Source: Aselliscus stoliczkanus (taxonomy: Eukaryota > Chordata > Mammalia > Chiroptera > Hipposideridae). From it: DNA of 64,000 bases. Shown piece by piece: positions 46,779-59,041 of the stretch. Positions within the stretch are counted from its first letter, which is position 1; each line of letters opens with the position of its first letter. Position numbers and translations under genes: made by a program. Under the pieces are notes generated by a model. That model did not search any database. It saw only the letters and a list, made by a program, of their open reading frames with translations, and had not been told where the DNA came from. The stretch covers positions 66,067,478-66,131,477 of the forward strand of contig CM066738.1 of assembly GCA_033961575.1 (NCBI GenBank). Direction: 5' to 3'.

Positions 46779-47626
46779 AAAATTAGCTTCAGGTGTACAA
46801 CACAGTGCAATAGTTATACTTTTTACCCCTCAAAGTGACAACACCCCTCCCCCAATTCTCCACCCCACTCCTTCCCCCCATGTCATACTATCTATTACAA
46901 TTCCTTTGACTCCCTTCCACCATATAATCCTCATCCCATGGCTATCTATATATTCAATTACAGTTGGCATGCAATATCATACAACGTCAATTTCAGGCAT
47001 ACAGTGCAGTGATCAAGCCTCTACTCCATCCATGAAGTGGTCTCCCTAATAAGACATGTGACCATCTGACACCCCACAAAATTTTTATGACATTATTATA
47101 TTCCCCAAACTATCTTTCATATCCCTGTGATAGTACTGCATACCTATTTATACTGTCTAATCCCTTTCCCTTCCCTCTTATGCCCACCCCCCTCCCAACT
47201 AGCAACCCTGTTTGTCCTCTATATCTATGAGACTGTTTCTGTTTCTTCTGCTCATTCAGTTTTTCAAATTCCACATACAAGCGAAATCCTATGGTATTTG
47301 TCTTTCTCTGACTGACTTATTTCAATTAACATAATAGTCTCTAGGTCCATACATATTGTTGCAAATGGTATGATTTCATCCTTCTTTATAGCAGAGTAAT
47401 ACTCCATTGTATAAATGTACCACAGTTTCTTAATCCAGTCATCTACCAATGGGCATTTCGGTTGTTTCCAAGTCTTGGCTATTGTAAATAGCGCTGCAGT
47501 TAACATAGGGGTGCATATATTTCTTCGAATTAGCGTCTTGGATTCCTCTGGGTAGATACCCAAGAGTGGAATTCCTGTGTCATACAGCAGTTCCATTTCC
47601 ATTTTTTTGAGATACCTCCATACTGA
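46779..47626 (-). mobile_element. 5'-truncated L1 (L1-F)
   Basis: 3' UTR and the last part of ORF2 (open at 47602-47264, ending HRISLVCGI). Its target-site copies TGAAGAAAATTTTTTT (46763) and TGAAGAAATTTTTTT (47627) repeat the target site of L1-C at 37075, so it inserted into the right-hand target-site copy of the earlier L1. Confidence 0.85.
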
Positions 47627-47641
47627 TGAAGAAATTTTTTT

Positions 47642-47941
47642 GATGTATATAAATCATGGTCACATTTCTTTCATTTTTCATCATAGTCTATTTAAATAAA
47701 CATAATGCTAAGTTCACCACAACCTATGTGTGAAATGGTTTGTCATGCCTGACAAGAACATAAAACAAAGGATAACAATGAAATTATTCAAATTAACTAA
47801 TAAGGCAATACAAATTTCTGCTTCTAAAAATCTCAAGTTAGTATTTTTGGAATCAGTAATTTATGGCAGCAAATAATGAAAAGGATGTATTTTATTTGGG
47901 AATATTACTTAATTTGGGACACAGGTAAGCATAAACAAATA
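47642..47941. other. Unique intergenic sequence
   Basis: Nothing recognisable. Confidence 0.5.
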
Positions 47942-47951
47942 AAAGGAGGTG

Positions 47952-48124
47952 ATTTTTTTTTAAATTGGGGAATAATGTGTTTTCCTAGGACCCATCAGTT
48001 CCAAGTCAAGAAGTTATTTCAATCTAGTTGTGGAGGTTGCATCTCAGTGGCCCATGTGGGGATTGAACCAGCAACCTTGGTGTTATGAGCACAGTGCTCT
48101 ATCTGATTGAGCTAACCAGCCACC
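47952..48124 (-). mobile_element. tRNA-derived SINE with VES-like head
   Basis: Minus-strand: head GGGTGGCTGGTTAGCTCAAT, B-box-like GGTTCAATCC, then CAACCTCCACAACTAGATTG and the tail ATTCCCCAATTTAAAA. Target-site copies AAGGAGGTGAT at 47943 and 48127. The tail matches the tail of the composite SINEs at 2226, 6213 and 6662, identifying the donor of that part. Confidence 0.8.
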
Positions 48125-48294
48125 CCAAGGAGGTGATATTTTGAGGAGTGACAACATCAAAGATGTTGCTCATTGATCATTTTACATGAGATTATTTTAT
48201 GTTATGCCCAACACAGTGTGATATAACCTATCTACATTCAAATTCTTGATTTTCCTGTAGTAAAGCATATTGAGTGAGTTTGAAGGCAGCTTGT

Positions 48295-48500
48295 CACAGT
48301 AATGTAGAACTGGGACATTGTACTCACATAGGTCTGAATTTAAAATCTAACTCTATCTATACTAGCTCTGTGACTTTAGTTTATTTGGTTAAGCCCTCTA
48401 CGCTTTAGTTTTCATATATAAAATTGGTTATTTATACTTACCTATAGGATTGTTGTAAGAATTAAATTGGCATGCAAGAAGTGTTTAGCACCAGAATATC
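48295..48500 (+). repeat. MIR SINE (ancient)
   Basis: Diverged MIR: CTAGCTCTGTGACTTTAG.., ATAAAATTGGTTATTTATAC, GGATTGTTGTAAGAATTAAA and the end AAGTGTTTAGCACCAG. Confidence 0.75.
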
Positions 48501-48649
48501 ATCTCTATACAGTCATACATGGTAAAAGAGTTATGATTTGGGAGTTTAAATGGGATCATTTGTTACCTAGAAAATGTCATGGCTCTCTACAAGCATAGAA
48601 TATTTCTTCAGATATAATTCCATGTTGGAAAGTCATTCTTCTCTGCATA

Positions 48650-49555
48650 CATTCAGCAAATATTTATTGAGTATGTATTTTGAGCCATGCACTGTTTCAA
48701 TTTGGATAGAGAACAAAACATTTAAAATTAGTGTCTTCACAGAGCTTATGTAGATAAAGAACAAACAAACATTGAAATGAGACATATAAGTGAAATCAAA
48801 ATTATGTTAGTTGGTGATGAATGCTAAGGAGGAAATAAGCGAAGAGGGATAGGTAATGTTGGGGGGAACTTGCAATTTTAGATAACATGGCCAGGGAAAT
48901 CTTCACTAACAAAGTAACATTTGAGCAAAGATCTAAAAGAGATGGTGGAGAGAGTCATGAGGATATTTGGGGAATAATTCCCTCAAGGCTCTGAGGTGAT
49001 AGTAAAGTTGGTATATTCAAGGAACAACAAGTAGGTTCACTGTGGCTAGAGTAAGATGAGGCTGAGATCAGAGAGATAGATGGAGCCAGGTTGTACAGAA
49101 CTTTGCAGGCCATTATAAGGACTTTGGCTTCTATTTGAAATGATGTAGGAAGCTATGGAAGGATTTTTGAGGAGGGGAGTGACATGATCTGACTTTAATT
49201 TTGAAAGGATCATTCAAGGCTGTAGTGTTGAGCATACTGCAGAGAAACAAGAGGGGAAGTAGAAAGAACAGTTAACTTTCATAATAATCTAGGAAAGAGA
49301 AGTTGGTGACCAAACCCAAAGTGATAGCAGCAGGAAAGATAAAAAGTGGTTGGATTCTTGATAGAGTTCAAAGGTAAGAATAGACTGGATTTGCCAGTGG
49401 ATTAGATGTAGAGTGTGAGATAATGAGAAGGGTCAAGGATGACTCCAAGGAATTTGACTTATATAATTGGAAGGATAGAAATGCTATTTCATGAGATGAG
49501 GAAACTTATGGGAAACATGTTTGGGGGGAATAATCAGGAAATGCAGAAGTGAAAT
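48650..49555 (-). repeat. Ancient mammalian repeat with an L2-like segment
   Basis: Starts ATTCAGCAAATATTTATTGA and continues through a segment reading as the complement of an L2 3' end (TTGCAATTTTAGATAACATG, ACATTTGAGCAAAGATCTAA, GAACAACAAGTAGGTTCACT), then GGACTTTGGCTTCTATTTGA and GTGACATGATCTGACTTTAA. Assigned by recall of old mammalian interspersed repeats; the exact family after about 49090 is uncertain. Confidence 0.5.
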
Positions 49556-50014
49556 GAAGAAACTATTTCAAGGATCAGTTGTGTCAAATCCTCATAGTGC
49601 ATGTAAGATGAGGACTGAGAAGTAACCACTGGATTCAACAGCTGACCATTGGATTTCTTCCCACAGTTGCCATAGCATTCAGGAGAAATGATGATTCAGC
49701 AATGAGAACATTATATTCTGGTTAGAAAGACAACACAAATCTGCAGCAATATAGACTCCTTGCAGAATTTGTAGAGAAATTGGGATGAGGCAAAACACTG
49801 AGCAGTTAGCCAGTAAAGACTCAGTAATTAAAGATCAGACTTTGAGTAAATGCATTGTTAGGGGTCAGTGCTTAGTTATGAGCAAACAGCCGATCCTCCA
49901 GTGCAGACCAGGTGAACAAGACAATGCTAGCATGGTACATCTCTCTTGGACCTGAACTATTCACTCACTTACGTGGATTAAGGAAATCTTGATCAGCAAG
50001 GAACTTAAAGATCT

Positions 50015-50195
50015 GCACTGGGATTCCACCTTTCCTACATTTTTAGCTATGTGACCTTGGGAAAGCTGATTACTTTCCATGATCTCCAGTGTTCTTGTGT
50101 ATGAAATTGGTCTACTGCTGTTGTAAAATTAAATGGGAAAAATGCCCACTTAAAGTAAGTGTTCAATAAATATTACTAGTATCATTAGGAGTATT
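50015..50195 (+). repeat. MIR SINE (ancient, partial)
   Basis: TTAGCTATGTGACCTTGGGA is the conserved MIR core, followed by a degenerate centre and the TGTTCAATAAATATTACTAG end. Confidence 0.75.
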
Positions 50196-50689
50196 GAAAA
50201 TATAAAGGAAAGTTCATTACTTATGCTACAGTTTATTGTTTTGAACTATTTAACATCTGGTTAATTTGATAACTGAGAAAGATTGTTTTACATTCCTTTT
50301 TATACATCCAATCAATATGTCAAAAATAAAAAAAATAAAATATAGCTCATAAATATTTATCAGTAGCTCTCCAAACAATTGAGAAGACACTTAACTGAAT
50401 GTGTCAATTTGTGTTCTATAGTTAGTTAATGGAGGAGCAAAAACAATACAAAACCTCCTTCCCTTAAAGTGCTCATGGTTGGAATGAAACAACAATCTGA
50501 ACATAATGATTGCAGTGTAAAACTATAGGACTAGACTAGATCTATATCTTTCAAAATATGTGGGCTGATAATTAGACATTATTTCCAAAAGGATTTGGTA
50601 GTCAAACAAATTGAGAGCTTACTTGGCTATTCTCCATGAACATATGATGTAATTACTGATGTGGTTTATATCTACCCTCTTGCTATTTT
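50196..50689. other. Unique AT-rich sequence
   Basis: Nothing recognisable. Confidence 0.45.
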
Positions 50690-52400
50690 TTTCCTGCCTT
50701 CTTTTAATGAATTATTTAAAAATTTTGATTGCTCTATTGACTTTTTAGATATGTCTCATTATTTTCTTTATGGTTACTCTAAGAGTTATAATATGAATCT
50801 TTAACTTATCACAATCTACCTTGAATTAATACTAAACCATTTTGCAAACAACATAAGAAACTTACAAAAGTACATTCCATTCAGCTTACTCTCATCTTTT
50901 ATACTATTGTCATATATTTTTCTTCTATGTGTCATAAACCACACAATATATTATTGACCTTTTGTTTTAAAAAATCAATTTTCTGTAAAGATGTTGAATA
51001 TAGTCTTCTATAATTATACACATACTTCTGCAAATTTGGAATTTTATCTAAGATCAGTTTTTTTTTTTTAGCTTGAAGAACTTCCCTTAGTAATTTTTGA
51101 GGTGTAGCTACATTGGTGATGAATTCTCTCAGATTTGTTTTGTCTGAAAAATCTTTAGTTTGTCTTAATTTTTGTACAATATAAGATTCTAGATTGACTT
51201 TTTTTCCCTTTGAGTATTTTGAAAATATTATCTGGCTTCCACTGTTTATGAAGAGCTTTTGTTACTCTCAAATTACTGTTGATTGTCTCAGTATATGTGT
51301 GGTTTTTTCTCTGACTACTTTTAAGATTCTCACTTCATATTTTATTTTTAGCAGCTTATTTATGATGTCCCTGGTATAGTATTGTTTAGATTTCTTTTGA
51401 TTAATATGTGTTAAGCATGATGAATCTTTGTGTTGGTGATTTTCTTGAAATAATTTATTTTTCATATTTCTTTTCTCAGTCTATCTTCTTATTGCATTCC
51501 AATTCCATGTGTGTTATTGTCTTATAAGTATTATTTGGCTTTAATTATTTGATGCTTCAGTATTATTTGGTTTTAATTATTTTATATCTATGTTCTTCAG
51601 ATTGGTTAATTCTCTTCATCTGTCTTCAAGTTCACTGATCCTCTATTCTACTATGCCTTGTCTATTTTTAAGCCCATCTATTGAACTATTTATTTCAATT
51701 TTATAACTTTAATTTCTAAGATTCTCAGTTTTTTTACAGCTTCTTTTCTTTTCTGACATCTCTATCTGATTATCTATTTTGTCCATACTTTTCTCTATTC
51801 TCCAAATATTTACAATAGCTATTTAAAATTCCAAATATATTAATGACAACATCTTGATAAACTGTGGACTTGCTTCTTTTGACGTTTTTCTTCTTTGATT
51901 ATATGTCACATTCTCAAACTTTGGCCCATGTCTCAAAATTTTTGAGTGTGTGCCAGATATTATATGTAAGAAACAGCAAAGCTTGAAGTAGGTTGTTGGT
52001 TTGTTTTGTTTTGTTTTGTTTTTCATAGAGAACATGCATTTTCCTTTGTGAGAAAGCGAGGGTGAAGAGTTGATATTTTTTATCTTATTAGAATTGACCT
52101 GGGTCTGTGAGGTTGAAACTTTAATTAATTTCAGATTATTTCTGTTTTTAAATATCTCATGAGTGAGCTAAGTCCCACTCCTTGAACAGGACTTTGTGGC
52201 TCAGGAACTAGAAGTCTATGATATCTCTTTCTGTTTCTGAGCCCTGCTCTTAGCTGCTACTTAGTCAGTAATATTAGGGAAGAATTGTTGGATTAGAAAG
52301 ATTAACATTACATTTGCAGCACTTCTAGATTTTATACCATCTCTCAAGTTCACACAGTCATACAATTTTGTTTGATTTTCCTCCTTATCCAAACAAAGAA
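50690..52400 (-). mobile_element. Ancient L1/HAL1-like remnant (ORF1 side)
   Basis: Heavily decayed. The block CATTGGTGATGAATTCTCTC (about 51110) is the complement of the ORF1 C-terminal EFITT..-type coding, and upstream blocks follow ORF1 order (for example 51465-51268 with LKIKYEVRILKVVREKTTHIL). No ORF is open. It could be an old L1M or a HAL1; age prevents a choice. Confidence 0.55.
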
Positions 52401-53137
52401 ATGTTATGGCAGACCAGCTCTTCTACATGTCATATCCCCAGATAAGATATACCATTCAGACAGAAAATCAATCAGAAAAAAGTTGCCTTAAATGACACAT
52501 TAGATCAGATGTACTTAACAGATATTTACAGAACATTTCACCCCCAAATCAGCAGAACCCACAGTCTTTTAAGTGCATATGAAATATTTTTCAAGATAGA
52601 CCACACAAAACAAGTCTCAGCAAATTTAAGATTGAAATTATATCAAGCATCTTCTCCATTCACAATGGTATGAATATAGAAATCAATTACAACAAGAAAA
52701 ATGGAAAAAACACAAACATATGGCAGTTAAATAACATGCTACTAAACAATCCTTGGGTTTATGAAAAAATCGAGAACATCAAAAATATCCTGAGACAAAT
52801 AAAAATGAAAACACAACAATCCAAAAATTTTTGGGGACACAGCAAAAGCAATTCTAAGAGGGGAAATTCATAACAATACTGGCTTACTTCAAGAAACAAG
52901 AAATATCTCAAAAAATCTAAACTTACACCTCAAGGAACTAGAAAAAGAAGAGCAACAAAAAAGAAGAACAACAAAAGAAGAAAAAAACCCAAAAGTGAAT
53001 AGAAGGAAAGAAATAATAAAAATCAGAACAGGAATAAAGGAAATAGAGACTAAAAAAAAAAAATAGAAAAGAACAATGAAACTAATTTCTGGTTATCTGG
53101 AAAGATAAACAAAAGGTAAACCTTTAGCCAGATTCAT

Positions 53138-53177
<40 letters not shown>

Positions 53178-53597
53178 GGAGAGGTAGCCCAAATAAATAA
53201 AAGCAGAAATGAAAGAGAAGTGACAACCAACAGAAATTCAAAGGAATGTAAGAGAGGAATAAGAACAATTATATGCCAACATGTAGGACAACCTAGAAGA
53301 AATGAACAAATTCCCTTGAAACATAGTCTTCCAAGACTGAATCAGGAGGAAACAGAAAATCTGAACAGACTGATTACTAGAAATAAAATTGAATGAGTAA
53401 TCAAAAAACTCTCAACAAACAAAAGTCCAGGACAAGGTGGCTTCACATGTGAATTCTACCAAGCATTCAAAGAAGAATTAATACGTATCTTTCTCTTACT
53501 ATTTCAAAAAATTGAAGAGGAGGGAAAGCTTTCAAAATATTCTACCCTGATACCAAAACCAGACAAACACATTATAGAAAAAGATAATCACAGGCCA

Positions 53598-53870
53598 ATG
53601 TCTCTGATGAGCATAGATGCAAAAATCCTCACCAAAATATTAACAAATAAAATTCAGCAATACATTAAAAAGGTCATACACCATGATCACATGACATTTG
53701 CTGCAAGACTGCAAGTTTGGTTCAATATTTTCAAATCAATCAATGTGATATACCATATAAACAAAATGAAGGTTAAAAATCATATGATCATCTTAATAGA
53801 TGCAGAAAAAGCTTTTGACAAAATTCAACATTCATTTATAATAAAAACTATCAACAAAGTAGATAAATAA
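53598..53870 (+). pseudogene. L1-G reverse transcriptase fragment
   Basis: Open 90-codon piece with the conserved RT order: [42 protein letters not shown]. The frame closes just after and the catalytic block downstream is destroyed. Confidence 0.8.
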
Positions 53871-54865
53871 GGAAAGTGTTTCAACATAATAAAGCCCATA
53901 TGTGACAAATCCACAGCTAACATATTCAATAGTGAAAAGCTGAATCAGGTCAGGAATAAGACAATGATGTCCACCCTATGTTATTCAACATAGCATTGGA
54001 AATCCTGGTAACAATAATCAGACCGGAAAAAGAAATAAAAAGTATCCACATTGGGATGAAGGAAGTAAAATCTATTTGAAGATAATATGATATATATTTA
54101 GAAAACCCTAAAGATTCTACCAAAGAAACAATTATAATTAATAAATAAATTCAGTAAATTTGCAAGATACAAAATTAATATTTAGAAATGTGTTGCATTT
54201 CTATACATAAAAACAAACTATCAGAAAGAGAAATTAAGAAATAATCCCATTTACAATTGCAGCAAAGGCATTAACTACCTAGGAATAAATTTAACCTAGA
54301 AGGTAACTATAAGACACTGAGAAAAGATATTGAAGAAGATATAAATGAATGGAAGGATATACCACGCTTGTGGACTGGAAGAAATTAAAATTCCCATATA
54401 CACAAAGCAGTCTTCAGACTCAGTGCAATCTCTATCACAATACCAATGACATTTTTCATAGAACTAGAACAAATAATCCTAAAATTTGTATGGAACCAGA
54501 GAAGACCTTGAATAGCTAAAACAATCTTGAGAAAGAACAAAGTCAGAGGTGTTATGCTCTTGGATTTCAAGCTATACAACAAAGCTATAGTAATAAAAAT
54601 GTATGATACTGGCACAAAAACAGACACATAGATCAATGGAACAGAATAGAGAGCCTTGAAATAAACCCACATTTATGTGGTCAATTAATCTACAACAAAG
54701 AAGGAAAGACTATACAAAAAAGAATATACAATGGGAGAAAAGAAAGTCTCTTCAATAAATGGTGCTGGGAGAAGTGGACAGATACATGCAAAAAAAAAAA
54801 AAAGAAAGAAACTGGACCATATTCTTACACCATATACAAAAATAAACTCTAAATGGATTAAAGAG

Positions 54866-54970
54866 GGGCCGGTCAAGTGGCGTGGTGGTTAAGCGCTGGC
54901 TTGGGAATCCAGCGGCCCCGGTTCGGGTCCCACATATGAGGACCAGTGACACTGCCCTAAAGGAAAAAAA
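54866..54970 (+). mobile_element. Short GGGCCGGTC-type tRNA SINE in L1-G
   Basis: GGGCCGGTCAAGTGGCGTGG head, A-box-like GTGGTGGTTAAGCGCTGG, B-box GGTTCGGGTCC, end ACACTGCCCTAAAGG and A-tail. An exact target-site duplication AAATGGATTAAAGAG lies at 54851 and 54971. Confidence 0.93.
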
Positions 54971-55164
54971 AAATGGATTAAAGAGTTAAATATAAGTCCC
55001 GAAACTCCTAGAAGAAAACACAGGCAGTAAGCTCTTTGATATTGGCCTTAACAATATTTTTTTTGGATATGTCTCCTCAAGCAAAGGCAGCAAAGGCAAA
55101 AATAAACTAATGGGACTACAAGATCAGACAATTAAGATCACAAACTCATCCTAGAAAAAATGCT

Positions 55165-55830
55165 ACATATCTCATTGAGGAATATCACTACAGTCACTTT
55201 CGAAGTACTCGCCTTGGGAAGCTACACACCGATGCCAGTGCCTAGTCCACCCTTCAAAGCAATTTTGGAACTTTTTCTGGAATGGCCATCAGAGCTCTCA
55301 TCATATTACCCTTGATGTCCTGAATGTCATCAAAATGTCTTCCTTTCGATATTTCCTTTATCTTTGGGTAAAGAAAGAAGTCATTGGGGGCAAGATCAGG
55401 TGAGTAGAGAAGGTGTTTCAATATGGTTATTTGTTTACTGTCTAAAAACTCCCTCACAATCAGTGCCGAGTGAGCTGGTGCATTGGCGTGATGCAAGAGC
55501 CATGAATTGTTGGCAAAAAATTCAGGTGATCTAACTCTTTCAAGCAAACTTTTCAGCACTTCCAAACAGTAAAGTTGGTTAACTGTTTGTCCAGTTGGTA
55601 CAAATTCATAGCGAATAATCTCTCTGATATCAAAAAAGGTTAGCAACATCATTGCAACAAGTTTGCGAACTTAATTGTCATGCCGCGTATTGCTTCCTAC
55701 TTCAATTTCTTTAATACACTGACTGTAAATGGAGGAGAGAAATGGATGCTTAAAAGGCATTTTCTAAAGGAGAGGATGTGTTTTGAGTTGTCAAAATGAA
55801 GGTGGAACTACTATTATTTAGTGGACATGA
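55165..55830 (-). mobile_element. Second mariner remnant (internally deleted)
   Basis: Contains the C-terminal half of a mariner transposase (55652-55254) and about 150 bp of 5'-side sequence, without the N-terminal and first catalytic blocks. Likely an internally deleted copy. The inverted-repeat ends are not clear, so the limits are approximate. Confidence 0.65.
55254..55652 (-). pseudogene. mariner transposase C-terminal half
   Basis: 132 codons open: GQTVNQLYCLEVLKSLLERV, then NNSWLLHHANAPAHSAL, then LLYSPDLAPNDFFLYPKIKE. These are the second and third catalytic blocks of a D,D34D transposase. The second Asp (HHDN in the family) is Ala here, while the third (NDFF) is retained. A different mariner subfamily from the one at 16259. 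Inactive. Confidence 0.85.
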
Positions 55831-56054
55831 GCCAGGAATTCTGCATATGCTGAAATACTGCAATGCTTGAGCATTTATATATTGAGATTCATATCATTTA
55901 ATTATAAATTATTATGTCTTTTATAGTACCATTAGGTTATTATGTTGTTTTTCTTAAAAGATTATGAATACAGTAAATTATAGATCATCTATGGAATTGA
56001 TTTCAGGATAAGAAGGGAATTTTATAAAATATTTCTTATAAAACATTACTTTCT
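55831..56054. other. Unique AT-rich sequence
   Basis: No gene or repeat recognised. Confidence 0.5.
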
Positions 56055-56468
56055 AATTTTTATTCATCAATGAATCAATGACGTGGTCTCCCAAACAAGA
56101 TATGAGCTTATCTAGCCCCCTAAAAATATTTACAACATTATTGGTTATATTCCCCAAACTGTCTTTCTTATCCCTGTGTCAATATTGTAGAAACCACTTC
56201 CCCTTCTCCATCATCCCGACCCCCTCCCATCTAGTAATCTTCAGATTTTCCTGTGTCTCTGAGGCTATTTCTGTTTAGATTGCTCGTTTATTCAGTTCCT
56301 TAGCTACCACATATAAGTGAGATCATATGGTATTTGTCTTTCTTTGACTGACTTATTTCATTTAACATAATAGTCTCAAGGTCCATCCATATCATTGTAA
56401 ATGGTACGATTTCATTCTTCTTTATAGCGGAGTAATACTCCATTGCATAAATGTACCACAGTTTCTTT
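56055..56468 (-). mobile_element. Old L1 3' fragment (L1-E)
   Basis: Minus-strand 3' UTR and last ORF2 codons (ACGTGGTCTCCCAAACAAG near the left; AATGTACCACAGTTTCTT at the right). Interrupted at 56468 by the next L1; any continuation lies right of the window. Confidence 0.7.
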
Positions 56469-58038
56469 ATTATTTAAATTCTTTTATTGTGAAATAAACT
56501 TTTTTTTTGTTTTAAATTAGTTTCACGTGTACAACACAGTGCAATAGTTATACTTTTTACCCCTCAAAGTGACAACCTCGCCTCCCCCCATTTGCCACCC
56601 CACTCCTCCCCCCAATCATACATGTATATTACAATTCCTTTGACTCCCTTCCACAGTATATGCCACATCCCATGACTATCTATTTATTCAGTTACAGTTG
56701 GCATACAATATTATACAACATCAGTTTCAGGTGTACAGCGCAGTGATCAAGCCTCTACTCCATCCATGAAGTGGTCTCCCTAACAAGACATGTGACCATC
56801 TGACATGCCACAAAATGTTTACAACATTATTATATTCCCCGAACTGTGTTTCATATCCTTGTGGCAATATTGTAGTTTCCTAAATATGTTGTCTAATCCC
56901 TTCTTCTTCTCCTTCATCCCCACTGCCCTCCCAACTAGTAAACATCAGTTTTTCCTCCATATCTATGAGACTGTTCCTGTTTACTTTGCTCGTTCATTCA
57001 GTTTTTCAGATTCCACGTATAAGTGAGATCATATGATATTTGTCTTTCTCCGACTGACTTATTTTACTTAACATAATAGTCTCTAGGTCCATCCATATCG
57101 TTGCAAATGGTACAATTTCATTCTTTTTTATAGCAGAGTAATATTCCATTGTATAAATGTACCACAGTTTCTTAATCCAGTTGTCTATTGATGGGCATTT
57201 CTATTGTTTCAAAGTCTTGGCTATTGTAAATAGCACTGCAATGAACATAGAGGTGCATATATTTTTTTCGAACTAGTGTTTTGGATTTCTCAGTATAGAT
57301 ACCTAAGAGTGGAATTTCTGGGTCATAAGGTAGTTCCATTTCTAGCTTTTTGAGATAACTCCATACTGATTTCCATAGTGGCTGTACCAATCTGCAGTCC
57401 CATTAACAGTGCACCAGGCTTCCCTTTCCCCCCATAACCTGGACAGCAGTTATTGTTTGTTGATTTATTGATGATAGCTATTCTGACCAGAGTGAGGTGG
57501 TATCTCATTGTGGTTTTTATTTGCATTTCTCTAATGATTAGTGAGGTTGAACATTTTTTCACAAGCCTGTTGGCCATCTGTATGTCCTCTTTAGAGAAAT
57601 GTCTCTTCATACCCTCTGCCCATTTTTAAATTGGGTTCTGTGTTTTTTTGGTGTTGAGTTGTTGAGTGTTGTATAAATTTTGGATATTAACCCCTTATCA
57701 GATATATTGTTGGCAAATATCTTCTCCCATTCAGTAGGCTTCCTTTTTGTTTCATTGATAGTTTCCTTTGCTGTGAAAAAACTTTTAAGTTTGATGTATT
57801 CCCATATGTTCATTTATTTTTCTTTTCCTTACTTCCCTTACCTGCAGGGATATATTAGTAAAAATATTGCTCAGGGTAATATCTACAAATTTACTCCCTA
57901 TATTTTCTTCTAGGAGTTTTATTGTTTCAGGTCTTTAATTCATTTTGAATTTGTTCTCGTATATGGTCTAAGTAGCTTGTCCATTTTCATTTTTTTGCAT
58001 GTGTCAGTCCAGTTTGCCCAGCACCATTTTTTTTAAAT
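56469..58038 (-). mobile_element. L1-D, 3' UTR and ORF2 C-terminal part
   Basis: Minus-strand L1 with the 3' end near 56475 (including the extra tail ATTGTGAAATAAAC seen also in half-L1 copies 2 and 3). ORF2 pieces are at 57390-57172, 57610-57323 and 57813-57607, broken by frameshifts. It continues at 58829-59041 and 62539-64000. Confidence 0.85.
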
Positions 58039-58828
58039 TTATTTATTTATATATTTTTTAAATTAGCTTCAGGTGTACAACAAAGTTCAATAGTTATACT
58101 TTTTACCCCTCAAAGTGACAACCCCCTTCCCCAATTCTGCCCCTCCACTCTTCCCCCCCCATATCATACTATCTATTACAATTCCTTTGACTGCCTTCCA
58201 CCGTATAATCCACATCCCGTGACTATCAACGTATTCAATTACAGTTGGCATACAATATTATAAAACATCAATTTCAGGTATACAGTGCAGTGATCAAGCC
58301 TCTACTCCATCCATGAAGTGGTCTCCCTAACAAAACATGTGACCATCTGACACCCCACAGAATTTTAACATTATATTCCCTGAAATGTCTTTCATACCCT
58401 TGTGACAATACTGTAGTTACCTATTTATGCTGTCTAATCCTTTCCCCTTCTCCCTCATCCCCACCACCCTCCCAACTAGCAACCCTGTTTTTCCTCTATA
58501 TCTATGAGACTGTTTCTGTTTCTTTTGTTCATTCATTCAGTTTTTTAAATTCCACATGTAAGTGAGATCATATTGTATTTTTCTTTCTCCAATTGACTTA
58601 TTTCACTCAACATAATAGTCTCTAGGTCCATCATATCGTTGCAAAGGGTACAATTTCATTCTTCTTTATAGCGGAGTAATACTCCATTGTATAAATGTAC
58701 CACAGTTTCTTAATGCAGTCATCTACCGATGGGCATTTCGGTTGTTTCCAAGTCTTGGCTATTGTAAATAGTGCTGCAATAAACATAGGGGTGCATATAT
58801 TTTTTCGAATTAGCATCTTGGATTCCTC
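58039..58828 (-). mobile_element. 5'-truncated L1 (L1-H) inserted in L1-D
   Basis: 3' UTR plus the ORF2 end (58816-58631 with [20 protein letters not shown]). Target-site copies CCATTTTTTTTAAAT (58024) and CCATTTTTTAAAT (58829) belong to L1-D sequence. Confidence 0.85.
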
Positions 58829-59041
58829 CCATTTTTTAAATAGACTAATTTACCCCAGTGTAAATTCTTTCTTCATTTGTCATAGATTAACCATCCACAT
58901 ATGCATGCATTTATTTCTGGGCTCTCTATGTGTTCCATTGAACTATGTGCCTGTTTCTATGCCAGTACCATACTGTTTTGATTTCTGCAGACTTATAGTA
59001 TGATTTTATGTCTGGTAGCATGATACCCCGACTTTGTTTTT
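58829..59041 (-). mobile_element. L1-D, ORF2 piece between two insertions
   Basis: ORF2 coding between L1-H and half-L1 copy 3 (complement of the SLF..KW to GGI.LPD region in L1-1). Confidence 0.8.

Larger units (their letters stand above)
52430..55110 (+). mobile_element. Old L1 (L1-G), ORF2 region only
   Basis: Decayed ORF2 from the endonuclease (ACAGAAAATCAATCAGAAAA near 52460) through the RT (ISLM-type [20 protein letters not shown], open 53598-53870) to the PYTK-like region. An A37 run (53139-53175) sits where L1-1 has ten A. The catalytic YADD site (about 54075) has been lost to a stop and substitutions. A SINE interrupts it at 54866-54970. Neither the 5' nor the 3' end of the L1 is visible. 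Confidence 0.8.

Noticed and set aside
54866..54970. tRNA gene
   Set aside because: A- and B-box-like segments are present, but the body lacks a proper anticodon arm and acceptor pairing, has an A-tail and a target-site duplication. It is a SINE. The same applies to the other SINE heads.
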